Shown here piece by piece: positions 31,816 to 39,818 of a stretch of 64,000 nt of DNA; the first letter of the stretch is position 1; every line of letters begins with the position of its first letter. The position numbers were made by a program, and so were the translations under genes. Location of the stretch: the NCBI RefSeq assembly GCF_001418225.1, contig NZ_LIPT01000009.1, positions 1 to 64,000 on the forward strand, in the 5' to 3' direction. Origin of the DNA: Pannonibacter indicus (GTDB lineage Bacteria; Pseudomonadota; Alphaproteobacteria; Rhizobiales; Stappiaceae). The notes below the pieces were generated by a model. That model had not been told where the DNA came from and did no database searches. It saw only the letters and a list, made by a program, of their open reading frames with translations.

Positions 31816-33098
31816 TGGAGACCGACATGCCTTTAGCCTCCTCTCTGCCCTCCCCGGCCAATGCCGGATCGCAGCAGGTCATTCATCTGACACAGGCGAA
31901 CGCCCGCGAGGTGCTGTCGGGCCTGCCGCGCTTTGTCCGCATGGGCATGCGTATCGTGCTCGCCCTGCGCTATGGCGTGCTGACAATCACGACACCGGAC
32001 GGTCAGGCCTTCCGCATCGAGGGCAAGGAACCGGGGCCGGTGGCGGATCTCTTCGTGCATGACTGGCGCTTCGTGCGCATGGCGGCAGAAGGCGGCGATG
32101 TGGGCGTGGGCGAAGCCTTCATGGCCGGGTACTGGTCCAGCTCGGACGTCACCACCTTCCTCGAACTCTTCTGCGTCAACCGGGATGCGACGGTGGAGAA
32201 GCTGCAGGGCAGCCCGCTGTTCCGCCTGGCCGTCACGCTGCGCCACTGGTTCAACCGCAACACCCGCAAAGGCTCGCAGAGGAACATCTCTGCACATTAC
32301 GACCTTGGCAACGCTTTCTACCGGGAATGGCTCGACCCTTCGATGACCTATTCCTCGGCCCTGTTCGACGAGAGTACCGCCTCGCTGGAAGAGGCACAGC
32401 GCAAGAAATATATGGCGCTGGCGGAGGCCACCGGCATCAAGCCGGGCCACAAGGTGCTGGAAATCGGCTGCGGCTGGGGCGGCTTTGCCGAATTTGCGGC
32501 CGGCGAGATCGGGGCCAATGTACGCGCCCTGACCATTTCCCGCGAGCAGTATGACTATGCCCGCGAGCGCATGTTCAAGGCCGGCCTCAATGACAAGGTC
32601 GAAGTCGTCTTTCAGGATTACCGCGATGAAACCGGCGTTTACGACCGGATCGCCTCCATCGAAATGTTCGAGGCGGTCGGCAAGGAGTACTGGCCGGTCT
32701 ATTTCAACAAGGTGTCGTCCTGCCTGAAGCCCGGCGGGCTTGCGGGCCTGCAGATCATCACGATCCAGGACACCATGTTCAAGGACTATGCCCGCCGCCC
32801 GGACTTCATCCAGCGCTACATCTTCCCCGGCGGCATGCTGCCGCCTCCCGGCAAGCTGCAGGAAATCGGCGGACGGCAGGGTCTGAAACTGTCGGCGGAG
32901 CGCATCTTCGGTCAGGACTATGCCCGCACCCTCGCCGAGTGGCGCGAGCGCTTCCGCGAGGCATGGCCGCGCATTTCCCCGCTCGGTTTCGACGAGCGCT
33001 TCAAGCGGCTCTGGGAGTTCTATTTCCATTACTGCGAGGCCGGCTTCCGCTCCGGCAACATCGACGTGCGCCAGATCGTCTACGCCAAAGCGGGCTAA
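31815..33098 (+). CDS. Cyclopropane-fatty-acid-synthase family methyltransferase
   Basis: This SAM-dependent enzyme acts on unsaturated acyl chains of membrane phospholipids. The 427-residue protein has the CFA-family hallmark block around residue 157 (NISAHYDLGNAFYREWLDPS, then MTYSSALF). The SAM-binding motif is KVLEIGCGWGG (near 216), and other family segments are IEMFEAVG and IFPGGMLP. The C-terminal FHYCEAGFRSG is also typical. Translation starts at ATG 31,815, overlapping the DUF1365 stop. In the RpoE/ChrR regulons of photosynthetic relatives such a protein makes methylated acyl chains that lead to furan fatty acids; whether this one makes cyclopropane or methyl-branched products cannot be told from sequence alone. 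Confidence 0.87.
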   Translation: METDMPLASSLPSPANAGSQQVIHLTQANAREVLSGLPRFVRMGMRIVLALRYGVLTITTPDGQAFRIEGKEPGPVADLFVHDWRFVRMAAEGGDVGVGEAFMAGYWSSSDVTTFLELFCVNRDATVEKLQGSPLFRLAVTLRHWFNRNTRKGSQRNISAHYDLGNAFYREWLDPSMTYSSALFDESTASLEEAQRKKYMALAEATGIKPGHKVLEIGCGWGGFAEFAAGEIGANVRALTISREQYDYARERMFKAGLNDKVEVVFQDYRDETGVYDRIASIEMFEAVGKEYWPVYFNKVSSCLKPGGLAGLQIITIQDTMFKDYARRPDFIQRYIFPGGMLPPPGKLQEIGGRQGLKLSAERIFGQDYARTLAEWRERFREAWPRISPLGFDERFKRLWEFYFHYCEAGFRSGNIDVRQIVYAKAG

Positions 33099-33227
33099 GG
33101 CAGCCGCCTTCCGGGCAGAAGAGGTTTTCTGTCCGGATATATCCCCTCTGGCTGTATCGCGCTTGCCGCAGCCAGCCTTCACGGCTAACAGTCGGGAACA
33201 CGTTTCACGTCAACGGGAGCCTGACCC

Positions 33228-34037
33228 ATGACCGCCCTTCTGCCGCGTTTCGCCCGCCTTGCCGCCCTTGCCCTGTCGGTTCTGCCCTTCACCGGCGGCC
33301 TTGTCCAGGCCGCTGAACTGCCGGATCTGGGCGGCCGGGAAATCGCGGTGCTGACGGAAAATGCCTATCCGCCGCTGCAGTTCATGGACAGCAGCGGCAA
33401 GGCCGTGGGCTGGGAATATGACGCGGTGGCGGAGATCGCAAAGCGGCTCAACGCCAGGGTCACCTATCAGAACTCCAGCTGGGACGCGATGATCCCTGCC
33501 ATCGCCGCCGGGGAATATGATTTTGCCATGAACGGCATCACCATCCGCGACGACCGCAAGGACAAGGTGGATTTCTCCGATCCCTACATGCGCTCGGAAA
33601 TGGTGATGCTGGTGCGTGCCGATGAAGCCCGGTTCTCCGATGCCAAGGGCTTTGCCGCAGATGCCGGGCTGCTGATGGCCGCCCAGCCGGGCACCACACC
33701 TTTCTATGTCGGTGTCTACGAAGTGCTCGACGGCGACGAGGCGAACCCGCGCATCAAGAAGTTTGAGACCTTTGGCGCCGGCGTTGCCGCGCTCCGGGCC
33801 GGTGACGTGGATCTGGTTCTGACCGACAGCACGGCGGCGGAGGGCTATGTCTCCACCTCCAATGGCACGCTGAAGATTGTGGGTGAGAAACTGGGCACGG
33901 AGGACTTCGGCTTCATCTTCCCGAAGGGCTCGGATCTCGTTGCCCCGGTCAATGCCGCCATAGCATCGATGAAGGCAGATGGCACCATTGACGCGCTCGA
34001 TAAGAAGTGGCTGCTCGACTACAAGATGGGCCAGTGA
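33228..34037 (+). CDS. Amino-acid ABC transporter substrate-binding protein
   Basis: This 269-residue exported protein of the family 3 (polar amino acid) binding proteins has a signal peptide ending near VQAAE. The core motifs are [51 protein letters not shown] and DFSDPYM. Binding residues for alpha-amino and carboxyl groups (Y, R-D-D-R) are in place. The gene is followed 29 bp later by a cognate permease. No ATPase gene is adjacent, so the pair must borrow one, or the operon was split. The specific ligand is unknown. Confidence 0.87.
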   Translation: MTALLPRFARLAALALSVLPFTGGLVQAAELPDLGGREIAVLTENAYPPLQFMDSSGKAVGWEYDAVAEIAKRLNARVTYQNSSWDAMIPAIAAGEYDFAMNGITIRDDRKDKVDFSDPYMRSEMVMLVRADEARFSDAKGFAADAGLLMAAQPGTTPFYVGVYEVLDGDEANPRIKKFETFGAGVAALRAGDVDLVLTDSTAAEGYVSTSNGTLKIVGEKLGTEDFGFIFPKGSDLVAPVNAAIASMKADGTIDALDKKWLLDYKMGQ

Positions 34038-34066
34038 ATCTGATGCCCGCCGGAGAGCCGTGAAGA

Positions 34067-34933
34067 ATGGGACCCGCCCGCCCGAAGCCGCGCGCCAGAC
34101 ACATCCCCGGCGGCCGTTCACCCTCTTCTCCCGAGTTTCCATGGTGGCTCGCCGCCATGGGGCTGCTGATCGTCTATGCCTTTGCGCAGGCTCTGGCCGA
34201 TGCCCAGCAGGCGCAGGTGCTGTCCACCCTGTCGCGCGGCATCGGCATCACGCTGATGGTCACGGCCACAGCCTTCACCGGCGCCTCGCTGCTGGGGCTG
34301 CTGCTGGCGCTCGGCACCCTGTCGCGCTTCACCGTGATCCGCCAGTTCGTCCGCTTCTATGTGGAACTGATCCGCGGTATCCCGGTCATCGTGCTGCTGC
34401 TCTACATCGCCTTTGCCGGTGTGCCGCTGCTGGTGGAGGGCTGGAACTGGCTCGCCGGGCACCTGGGCCTTGGCGAGGTCAGGACGCGTGATGTCTCCCT
34501 GCTCTGGCGTGCCGTTGCTGCGCTGATCCTTACCTATTCCGCCTTTCTGGCGGAGGTGTTCCGGGCCGGTATCGTCTCGATAGCCCCCGGTCAGGTGGAA
34601 GCGGCCAAGGCGCTTGGCCTTACCGGCTGGCAGCGTTTCCGGCTGGTCATCGCGCCGCAGGCCCTGCGCGTGGTGCTGCCGCCTTTCGGCAATGATTTCA
34701 TCGCCATGCTGAAGGACAGTTCCCTCGTCTCGGTTCTGGGCGTCACCGATATCACCCAGCTCGGCAAGGTCGCAGCGGCGGGCAACTTCCGCTATTTCGA
34801 GACCTACAATCTCGTCGCGCTGATCTATCTGTCGATGACCGTCACCCTCTCCGTCGCCCTGCGTCAGCTGGAACACCGCCTGCGTTGGCGGGACAAGCCG
34901 GGCAGCGGCGAGGCACAGGGCGGGCAGATTTAG
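34067..34933 (+). CDS. Amino-acid ABC transporter permease (HisM/GlnP family)
   Basis: This 288-residue inner-membrane permease has the HisMQ signature RGIGITLMVTATAFTGASLL and RFYVELIRGIPVIVLLLYIA. The EAA loop is QVEAAKALGLTGWQRFRLVI, followed by LPPFGNDFIAMLKDSSLVS. An N-terminal basic Pro-rich stretch of about 25 residues precedes helix 1. It is co-transcribed with the binding protein. Only one permease is encoded, so it would act as a homodimer. No ATPase follows: after the stop comes a REP-like element and then a convergent gene. Confidence 0.86.
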   Translation: MGPARPKPRARHIPGGRSPSSPEFPWWLAAMGLLIVYAFAQALADAQQAQVLSTLSRGIGITLMVTATAFTGASLLGLLLALGTLSRFTVIRQFVRFYVELIRGIPVIVLLLYIAFAGVPLLVEGWNWLAGHLGLGEVRTRDVSLLWRAVAALILTYSAFLAEVFRAGIVSIAPGQVEAAKALGLTGWQRFRLVIAPQALRVVLPPFGNDFIAMLKDSSLVSVLGVTDITQLGKVAAAGNFRYFETYNLVALIYLSMTVTLSVALRQLEHRLRWRDKPGSGEAQGGQI

Positions 34934-34966
34934 GTTATGGTGCCCATAATCCACCCATCTCTCCCT

Positions 34967-35095
34967 CGTCATCCGGCCAAGCTTAGCGCGAGCCGGGACC
35001 GGTGCGCCGGATTGCTAGTTGATTTAATGAAACACGGCCGAAAGGCTTCGGCTCACCGGTCCCGGATCTCCGCTTCGCTTTCGTCCGGGGTGACG
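34967..35095. repeat. REP-like repeat family 2, long copy 3
   Basis: This copy has outer arms CGTCATCCGGC and CCGGGGTGACG, and inner arms GAGCCGGGACCGGTG and CACCGGTCCCGGATC. The core between is AT-richer and differs from copy 1. The nested-palindrome plan is the same as at 23,087-23,254. It lies between the convergent permease and SDR genes. Confidence 0.72.
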
Positions 35096-35116
35096 ATGGA
35101 CAGATACGGGCTGGAG

Positions 35117-35926
35117 CTAGACATCCCCTCCCCGCCCCTTGCGGCTCCAGCCGGTGGCTTTGGCGACAAGCGGGAAATAGAGGCTGTAGGGCAGAAGCCG
35201 CAAAAACTTGAGCTGCCGCACGAAGGCTTTGGGAAAGGAAATCTCGAAGCCCTTGCGCGCCCGCAGCCCCGCCACAAAAGCCTTGGCCGCCTCTTCCACC
35301 GGCATCAGATGCGGCATGGGGAAAGGGTTTTCCTTGGTCGCAGGCGTATCGACAAAGCCGGGCGAAACCACCTGAATGCGGATGCCCACCCGGTCGAGAT
35401 CGAACTTCAGGCTCTCGGCCAGATTGATCAGTCCGGCCTTGGTCGCCCCATAGGCGGCCGAGGTGGGCAGACCGCTGTAGCCCGCGACAGAGGCGACAAT
35501 CGCGATCTGGCCGCGCCCCCGCCCCTTCATGGCGGCAATGGCTGGCAGCACCACATGTACGGTGCCCTTTAGATTGACATCGAAGGTCTGCGCGTAAGCC
35601 TCTGCAGAACCATTGAGACCATCGACCGGGATATAGACCCCCGCATTGGCGATGACGAGGGCAAGCGGCGCAAGCTCCGCCTCGATGCTGGCGGCAATAG
35701 CGGCCATGGCGGCCGCATCCGTGACGTCGCCCGGATAGGCGTGGATCGATCCGGCAAGGCCTGTAGCCTCCCCGGCAAGGCTCTCGAGCGCTTCAGCCGA
35801 ACGGGCCGTCACCGCAACCTTGAAGCCCGCCTTCGCCAGCTCCAGCGCCACCGCCCGGCCGATGCCGGAACTGGCGCCCGTGATCCATGCCGAACCGTCC
35901 GAAGAGGTTGCCGTATAATCTGTCAC
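35117..35926 (-). CDS. Short-chain dehydrogenase/reductase (SDR), probable sigma-E regulon member
   Basis: This classical SDR has 269 residues. The NAD(P)-binding motif TGASSGIG lies near residue 17, followed by IANAG, the catalytic Ser in VASVAGYSG and YGATK (Tyr-x3-Lys), and then SPGFVDTP. Starting from GTG 35,926 with CAGGAG 6 nt upstream, it is preceded 24 bp further up by a GATCC-N16-CGTA promoter like those of the flavoprotein and chrR genes. The C-terminal KFLRLLPYSLYFPLVAKATG stretch is amphipathic and may associate with membrane. Related SDRs accompany the flavin oxidase/DUF1365/CFA cassette in other alphaproteobacteria, so a lipid-related redox step is plausible. The substrate is unknown. 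Confidence 0.84.
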   Translation of the reverse strand: MTDYTATSSDGSAWITGASSGIGRAVALELAKAGFKVAVTARSAEALESLAGEATGLAGSIHAYPGDVTDAAAMAAIAASIEAELAPLALVIANAGVYIPVDGLNGSAEAYAQTFDVNLKGTVHVVLPAIAAMKGRGRGQIAIVASVAGYSGLPTSAAYGATKAGLINLAESLKFDLDRVGIRIQVVSPGFVDTPATKENPFPMPHLMPVEEAAKAFVAGLRARKGFEISFPKAFVRQLKFLRLLPYSLYFPLVAKATGWSRKGRGGDV

Positions 35927-35949
35927 CTGAAACTCCTGTGTCTGGAGTT

Positions 35950-35977
35950 TCTACGGACAAGGGCGGGCTGTGGATCT
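35950..35977 (-). promoter_or_regulatory. Sigma-E type promoter for the SDR gene
   Basis: On the minus strand AGATCC (35,977-35,972), a 16-bp spacer and CGTAGA (35,955-35,950) lie 24 bp before the GTG start. One base of the -35 differs from TGATCC; spacing and -10 match the other two sites exactly. Confidence 0.6.
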
Positions 35978-36055
35978 GGTGGGATGGTGCATCTGGCTTC
36001 GGACAGGAACCTGAAGCAGGGCTTGAGATAATCTCAGCTCTCTGGAAGCGGGCAA

Positions 36056-36090
36056 GCCGCGGCTCGCGCTGCGCCTGGCCGGATGACGAT
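36056..36090 (-). repeat. REP-like repeat family 2, solo end copy 4
   Basis: On the minus strand this reads CGTCATCCGGCCAGGCGCAG and continues CGCGAGCCGCGG, matching the left end of copies 2 and 3. No partner arm is present, so it is a solo end. It lies in the 320-bp gap 35,927-36,246, which otherwise holds the SDR promoter and a terminator hairpin. Confidence 0.6.
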
Positions 36091-36135
36091 GGAGAGGCTG
36101 GAACGCTGGAGCCACCGCCCGGGAGGCATAGAGGC

Positions 36136-36173
36136 CATCACACAAAAGCATGTCCCCGCTCAAGGCGGGGACA
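36136..36173 (-). terminator. Probable terminator of chrR
   Basis: TGTCCCCGC and GCGGGGACA form a perfect 9-bp stem (36,151-36,173) around TCAAG. On the minus strand ATGCTTTTGTG follows. The position is about 75 bp after the chrR stop. The T-run is short. Confidence 0.5.
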
Positions 36174-36246
36174 GCGCCTAAGGACGATGACGCTCCGGCT
36201 TTCAGCAGCACCGCAGTGAAACAGGCATATCTAACCTGCCCCACCC

Positions 36247-36894
36247 TCACATCCGCATGAAGGGAGCAATCAGGCGGCCAAGCGGGCCAGTCAGCCTCAG
36301 GTGGCCTTCGGTGACGGCAAAGCAGATGCAGTCTTCATCGTCATCAGCAACGGGCTTGTGATCGACGTGATCATCGGCAAAGGCCAGATCGCCGCGCACA
36401 TAATGACCGTCAGCGTCCGAGAAGCCGCCCTGTAGCACCAGCGTCAGTTCCTGGCCGTCATGGGTGTGCGATGGCACGGCGCGGCCGGCCTTGATCCACA
36501 GGAGGCTGGCGGTGCAGCCATCCATTTCGCCGAACTTGAATTCCTTCACGCCCGGCATCAGGCTGCGCCACTTCAGGCCGTCCAGCGTGTTGCGGCCCAG
36601 CAGGCCGCGCAGGCTGGACGGAAGACGCGGATCGAAGGACTCGCACGGCTGAATGCGCCGTTCAGGCATGGCCGGAAGGCCGAGAATGGCCTCAAGGCGG
36701 GCATCCCGGCTGGTCAGCTCCACCGGTGCGGTGGTGTCCAGTTCCGCTCCGGCCAGCGCCTCCAGCGAGCGGACATAGCCGCGGTGGCGGGGCGAGAGTT
36801 CCAGATGAGACGATACGAGGACGCGCGCGGGTTCTGCCAGCCTTCCGGCGACATATCCTGCCAGCAATTCGTCCAGACCAGTGGTGGTTTCCAT
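36247..36894 (-). CDS. chrR: ChrR-family anti-sigma factor, zinc anti-sigma cysteines missing
   Basis: This 215-residue protein resembles Rhodobacter ChrR, which holds sigma factor RpoE until singlet oxygen appears. The N-terminal domain matches in ELLAGYVAGRLAEP and the following helix. However, the zinc ligands Cys-x2-Cys are replaced by Ser34 and His37 (HLELSPRH), and no histidine precedes them. The C-terminal cupin is intact: His143, His145, Glu149 (SHTHDGQELTLVLQGGF) and His179 (HVDHKP). The start is METTTG at 36,894; an ATG at 36,912 is possible and a longer frame to 37,191 is not protein-like. No sigma gene adjoins it, contrary to the usual rpoE-chrR order, and it has its own sigma-E-type promoter. 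Confidence 0.82.
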   Translation of the reverse strand: METTTGLDELLAGYVAGRLAEPARVLVSSHLELSPRHRGYVRSLEALAGAELDTTAPVELTSRDARLEAILGLPAMPERRIQPCESFDPRLPSSLRGLLGRNTLDGLKWRSLMPGVKEFKFGEMDGCTASLLWIKAGRAVPSHTHDGQELTLVLQGGFSDADGHYVRGDLAFADDHVDHKPVADDDEDCICFAVTEGHLRLTGPLGRLIAPFMRM

Positions 36895-36937
36895 TAAAGT
36901 GCCTGGTGCCATCTTTTGAGTGAGCAGCTTTTCCTGC

Positions 36938-36965
36938 TCTACGGCGGTCTTTGGTGCCCGGATCA
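36938..36965 (-). promoter_or_regulatory. Sigma-E type promoter for chrR
   Basis: On the minus strand TGATCC (36,965-36,960), a 16-bp spacer and CGTAGA (36,943-36,938) lie 43 bp before the chrR ATG. The rest of the 295-bp gap up to the divergent cysK shows nothing further that I can support. Confidence 0.62.
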
Positions 36966-37189
36966 CGTCTTTCTGCGTGTTAGTAGGGAAACCTAGATAA
37001 ACTGCCCCTTCCCGGCAAGATGCCACCGGGGCCAAGGCGGAGGTTTTCCGTTTCCATTTAAGCGAAGATGCAGAAAAACCTTCCACGCATGACAGGTCAG
37101 ATTGCAGCCGCCTCACTTGATCCGGCGCCTTTGGACCATTAGCTTGCGCACAAGCCGTTTCAACCAGAAAACAGTAACACCGGATCACC

Positions 37190-38224
37190 ATGACCCTTTA
37201 TTCCTCTGCCGTCGAAGCCATCGGCAACACCCCGCTCATCCGCCTCAACCGGCTTTCTGACGAGACGGGCTGCGAGATTCTGGGCAAGGCGGAGTTCATG
37301 AACCCCGGCCAGTCGGTCAAGGACCGTGCCGGCAAGCAGATGATCCTGGAGGCTGAAGCGCGCGGTGATCTTAAGCCCGGCGGCCTGATTGTCGAAGGCA
37401 CGGCCGGCAACACTGGTATCGGGCTTGCGCTTGTCGCCCGCGCCCGCGGCTACCGGACAGTCATCGTCATGCCGGACAGCCAGAGCCAGGAAAAGAAGGA
37501 CATGCTGCGCCTTGCGGGCGCCGAACTCGTCGAAGTACCAGTAAAGCCCTTCTCCGACCCCAACAATTACCAGCATGTCGCCCGCCGGCTTGCCGAAGAC
37601 CTGGCAAAGAGCGAGCCCAACGGCGTGCTCTTTGCCGACCAGTGGAACAACCTCGACAACCGCAAGGCCCATTTCGTCAGCACCGGCCCGGAAATCTGGC
37701 GCGACACGGACGGCAAGGTGGATGGCTTCATCTGCGCGGTCGGCACCGGCGGCACACTGGCAGGCACCTCCACCTATCTGCGCCAGCAGAAGGAGGACAT
37801 CGTCATCGGCTGCGCGGATCCGCGCGGGGCGGCGATGTACTCGCTCTTCACCACCGGCAAGGCGGAATCCTCCCCCGGCGGCTCCGTGTCGGAGGGCATC
37901 GGCCTTGGCCGTGTCACGCCGATCATCGAGGACATCAAGGTGGACAAAGCCTATCTGGTGACCGATGAGGAAGCCATGCCGCTGCTGTTTGATCTGGCGG
38001 AGAATGAAGGTTTGCTGCTCGGCGGCTCCAGCGCCATCAACATCGCCGGTGCGGCCCGTCTTGCGCGGGATCTCGGCCGCGGCCACACGGTCGTGACCAT
38101 CCTGTGCGACCACGGCTCGCGCTATCAGTCCAAGCTCTACAATCCGGACTTCCTGCGCTCCAAGTCCCTGCCGGTTCCGGCGTGGCTGGAGAGCCGGTCC
38201 GGGCTGAAGGCACCTTTCCTTTGA
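37190..38224 (+). CDS. cysK: Cysteine synthase A (O-acetylserine sulfhydrylase)
   Basis: This PLP enzyme makes L-cysteine from O-acetylserine and sulfide in the cytoplasm. The 344 residues include the PLP lysine K44 in NPGQSVKDRAG, the substrate loop EGTAGNTGIGLAL, the phosphate-binding GTGGTLAGT and the C-terminal SSAINIAGA region. The C-terminal extension SRYQSKLYNPDFL is typical of the alphaproteobacterial type. It starts at ATG 37,190, divergent from chrR. Cystathionine-beta-synthase-like proteins share the fold, but no CBS domain is present. A PLD-family gene follows by 16 bp and may be co-transcribed. Confidence 0.88.
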   Translation: MTLYSSAVEAIGNTPLIRLNRLSDETGCEILGKAEFMNPGQSVKDRAGKQMILEAEARGDLKPGGLIVEGTAGNTGIGLALVARARGYRTVIVMPDSQSQEKKDMLRLAGAELVEVPVKPFSDPNNYQHVARRLAEDLAKSEPNGVLFADQWNNLDNRKAHFVSTGPEIWRDTDGKVDGFICAVGTGGTLAGTSTYLRQQKEDIVIGCADPRGAAMYSLFTTGKAESSPGGSVSEGIGLGRVTPIIEDIKVDKAYLVTDEEAMPLLFDLAENEGLLLGGSSAINIAGAARLARDLGRGHTVVTILCDHGSRYQSKLYNPDFLRSKSLPVPAWLESRSGLKAPFL

Positions 38225-38240
38225 GATAAGGACCACGCCC

Positions 38241-39725
38241 ATGGGGGGCGATGCCACGTCCATCGGCAGGGACGTCCTCACGGATGTCAGTCTCGCCGAT
38301 ACGATCCTGAACAATCTCGGCATAATCGCCGCGGTTACGGCAGCGCTTTACACCCTTGCAGCCATCTGCGCCGTGCGGGAAGTGATGAACAGCCGCACCG
38401 CGCAAGGCACCATCGCCTGGCTCTTGTCGCTGTTCTTCCTGCCCTTCCCCACCATCTTTCTCTATCTCGTCTTCGGCTGGAAGCAGTTTGACGACTATGC
38501 CGATGTGCAGCGCAAGATGGGCCGGGACGAGCGCAGCCGCCGCGCCCGGCAGATCGGCATCGCCGACAAGGCCGCGACCACGGACTGGCAGGTGCTGTCG
38601 CGCGTCGCCAACCTGCCCTTCATTTCGGGCAACCGCTGCGAATTGCTGATCGATGGCGATGCCACGTTCTCCTCGATCCTGCAGGGAATTTCCGAGGCCA
38701 GAACCGTGGTTCTGGTGCAGTTCTTCATCGTGCGCAGCGATGTGCTGGGCCGCACGCTGGCCGACCTGCTGATCGAGAAGGCCCGGCAAGGTGTCCGGGT
38801 CTATTTCCTTTATGACGAGATCGGCTCCAAGGGCCTGCCCAAGGCCTATATCCGGCGGCTGCGCCGGCAAGGCATCCATGTCTCGGGCTTCAACGAAACG
38901 CATCACTACCTGCGGATCCTCGGCCCCATGCGGATCAACTACCGCAACCACCGCAAGGTCGTCGTCGTGGACAACCGGCATGCCTGGGTTGGCGGGCACA
39001 ATGTGGGCGATGAATATCTGGGCAAGGACCCGGATTTCGGCCACTGGCGCGACACCCATGTGAAGATCAGCGGCCCGGCAGCACTCGGCTGCACCCTCTC
39101 CTTTGCCGAGGACTGGCACTGGGCCTGCGGCGAGCCGCTGGATTTCTTCTCGCCCGGCCCCTACGAATCCCCCGGCGACGAAGCCGTTCTGGTGATGCCG
39201 ACCGGCCCCGCCGATCCGCTGGAAGACTGCTCCATCGCCTTCACCGAGGCCATCTCCCGTGCCCGCCACCGGCTGTGGATCGTCAGCCCCTATTTCGTGC
39301 CTGGGCCGGACGTGCAGACGGCGCTTTATGCAGCGGCCATGCGGGGCGTCGATGTGCGGGTGCTGCTGCCGCAGAAGGCCGACCACCGGCTGGTCTGGCT
39401 GGCCAGCCACGCCTATGCGGATGACATGGTGAACCACGGCATCAAGGTCTACCGCTATCTCGAAGGCTTCCTGCATCAGAAGGTCATGCTCGTGGATGAC
39501 GAGCTGGCGTCTGTCGGCACGGTGAATTTCGACAACCGTTCGTTCCGGATCAATTTCGAAATCACGCTCTGGTTCACCAGCCCCGGCTTCATCGCCCAGA
39601 TTGCGGCCATGCTGGAGGAGGATTTTGGCCGCGCCAGACAGACCGGACCGGATGACCTCGACAAACGCTCCTTTGCCTTCCGGGTTCTTGCCCAGAGTGC
39701 CCGGCTGTTTTCGCCGATCCTCTAG
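38241..39725 (+). CDS. Cardiolipin synthase-like phospholipase D family protein
   Basis: This inner-membrane enzyme is expected to join phosphatidylglycerol molecules into cardiolipin. The 494 residues begin with two membrane helices (about 22-45 and 53-75, with FLPFPTIFLYLVFGW). Two HKD motifs follow: NHRKVVVVDNRHAWVGGHN and LHQKVMLVDDELASVGTVN with NFDNRSF. This order and length match the Cls/ClsA type. The ATG at 38,241 lies 16 bp after cysK with AAGGA about 10 nt upstream. No regulator is visible. Confidence 0.87.
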   Translation: MGGDATSIGRDVLTDVSLADTILNNLGIIAAVTAALYTLAAICAVREVMNSRTAQGTIAWLLSLFFLPFPTIFLYLVFGWKQFDDYADVQRKMGRDERSRRARQIGIADKAATTDWQVLSRVANLPFISGNRCELLIDGDATFSSILQGISEARTVVLVQFFIVRSDVLGRTLADLLIEKARQGVRVYFLYDEIGSKGLPKAYIRRLRRQGIHVSGFNETHHYLRILGPMRINYRNHRKVVVVDNRHAWVGGHNVGDEYLGKDPDFGHWRDTHVKISGPAALGCTLSFAEDWHWACGEPLDFFSPGPYESPGDEAVLVMPTGPADPLEDCSIAFTEAISRARHRLWIVSPYFVPGPDVQTALYAAAMRGVDVRVLLPQKADHRLVWLASHAYADDMVNHGIKVYRYLEGFLHQKVMLVDDELASVGTVNFDNRSFRINFEITLWFTSPGFIAQIAAMLEEDFGRARQTGPDDLDKRSFAFRVLAQSARLFSPIL

Positions 39726-39818
39726 GGTCCGGGTCATTTCAGGTCCTTTCAAGGCTTGCAGCAGCGGCAGAGCATGCTACCGTGCGGCCCCGCCTTGTCC
39801 GATACCGGAGCCTTTCAG

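Noticed and set aside
37130-37165. TGATCC before cysK as a fourth sigma-E-type promoter
   Set aside because: The hexamer is present (CTTGATCC) but 16 bp downstream reads TAGCTT rather than CGTA, so the -10 element is missing.
36895-37191. N-terminal extension of ChrR or a remnant sigma factor
   Set aside because: The translated stretch shows no sigma region 2 or 4 features, and the sigma-E-type promoter and a good start lie downstream of it.
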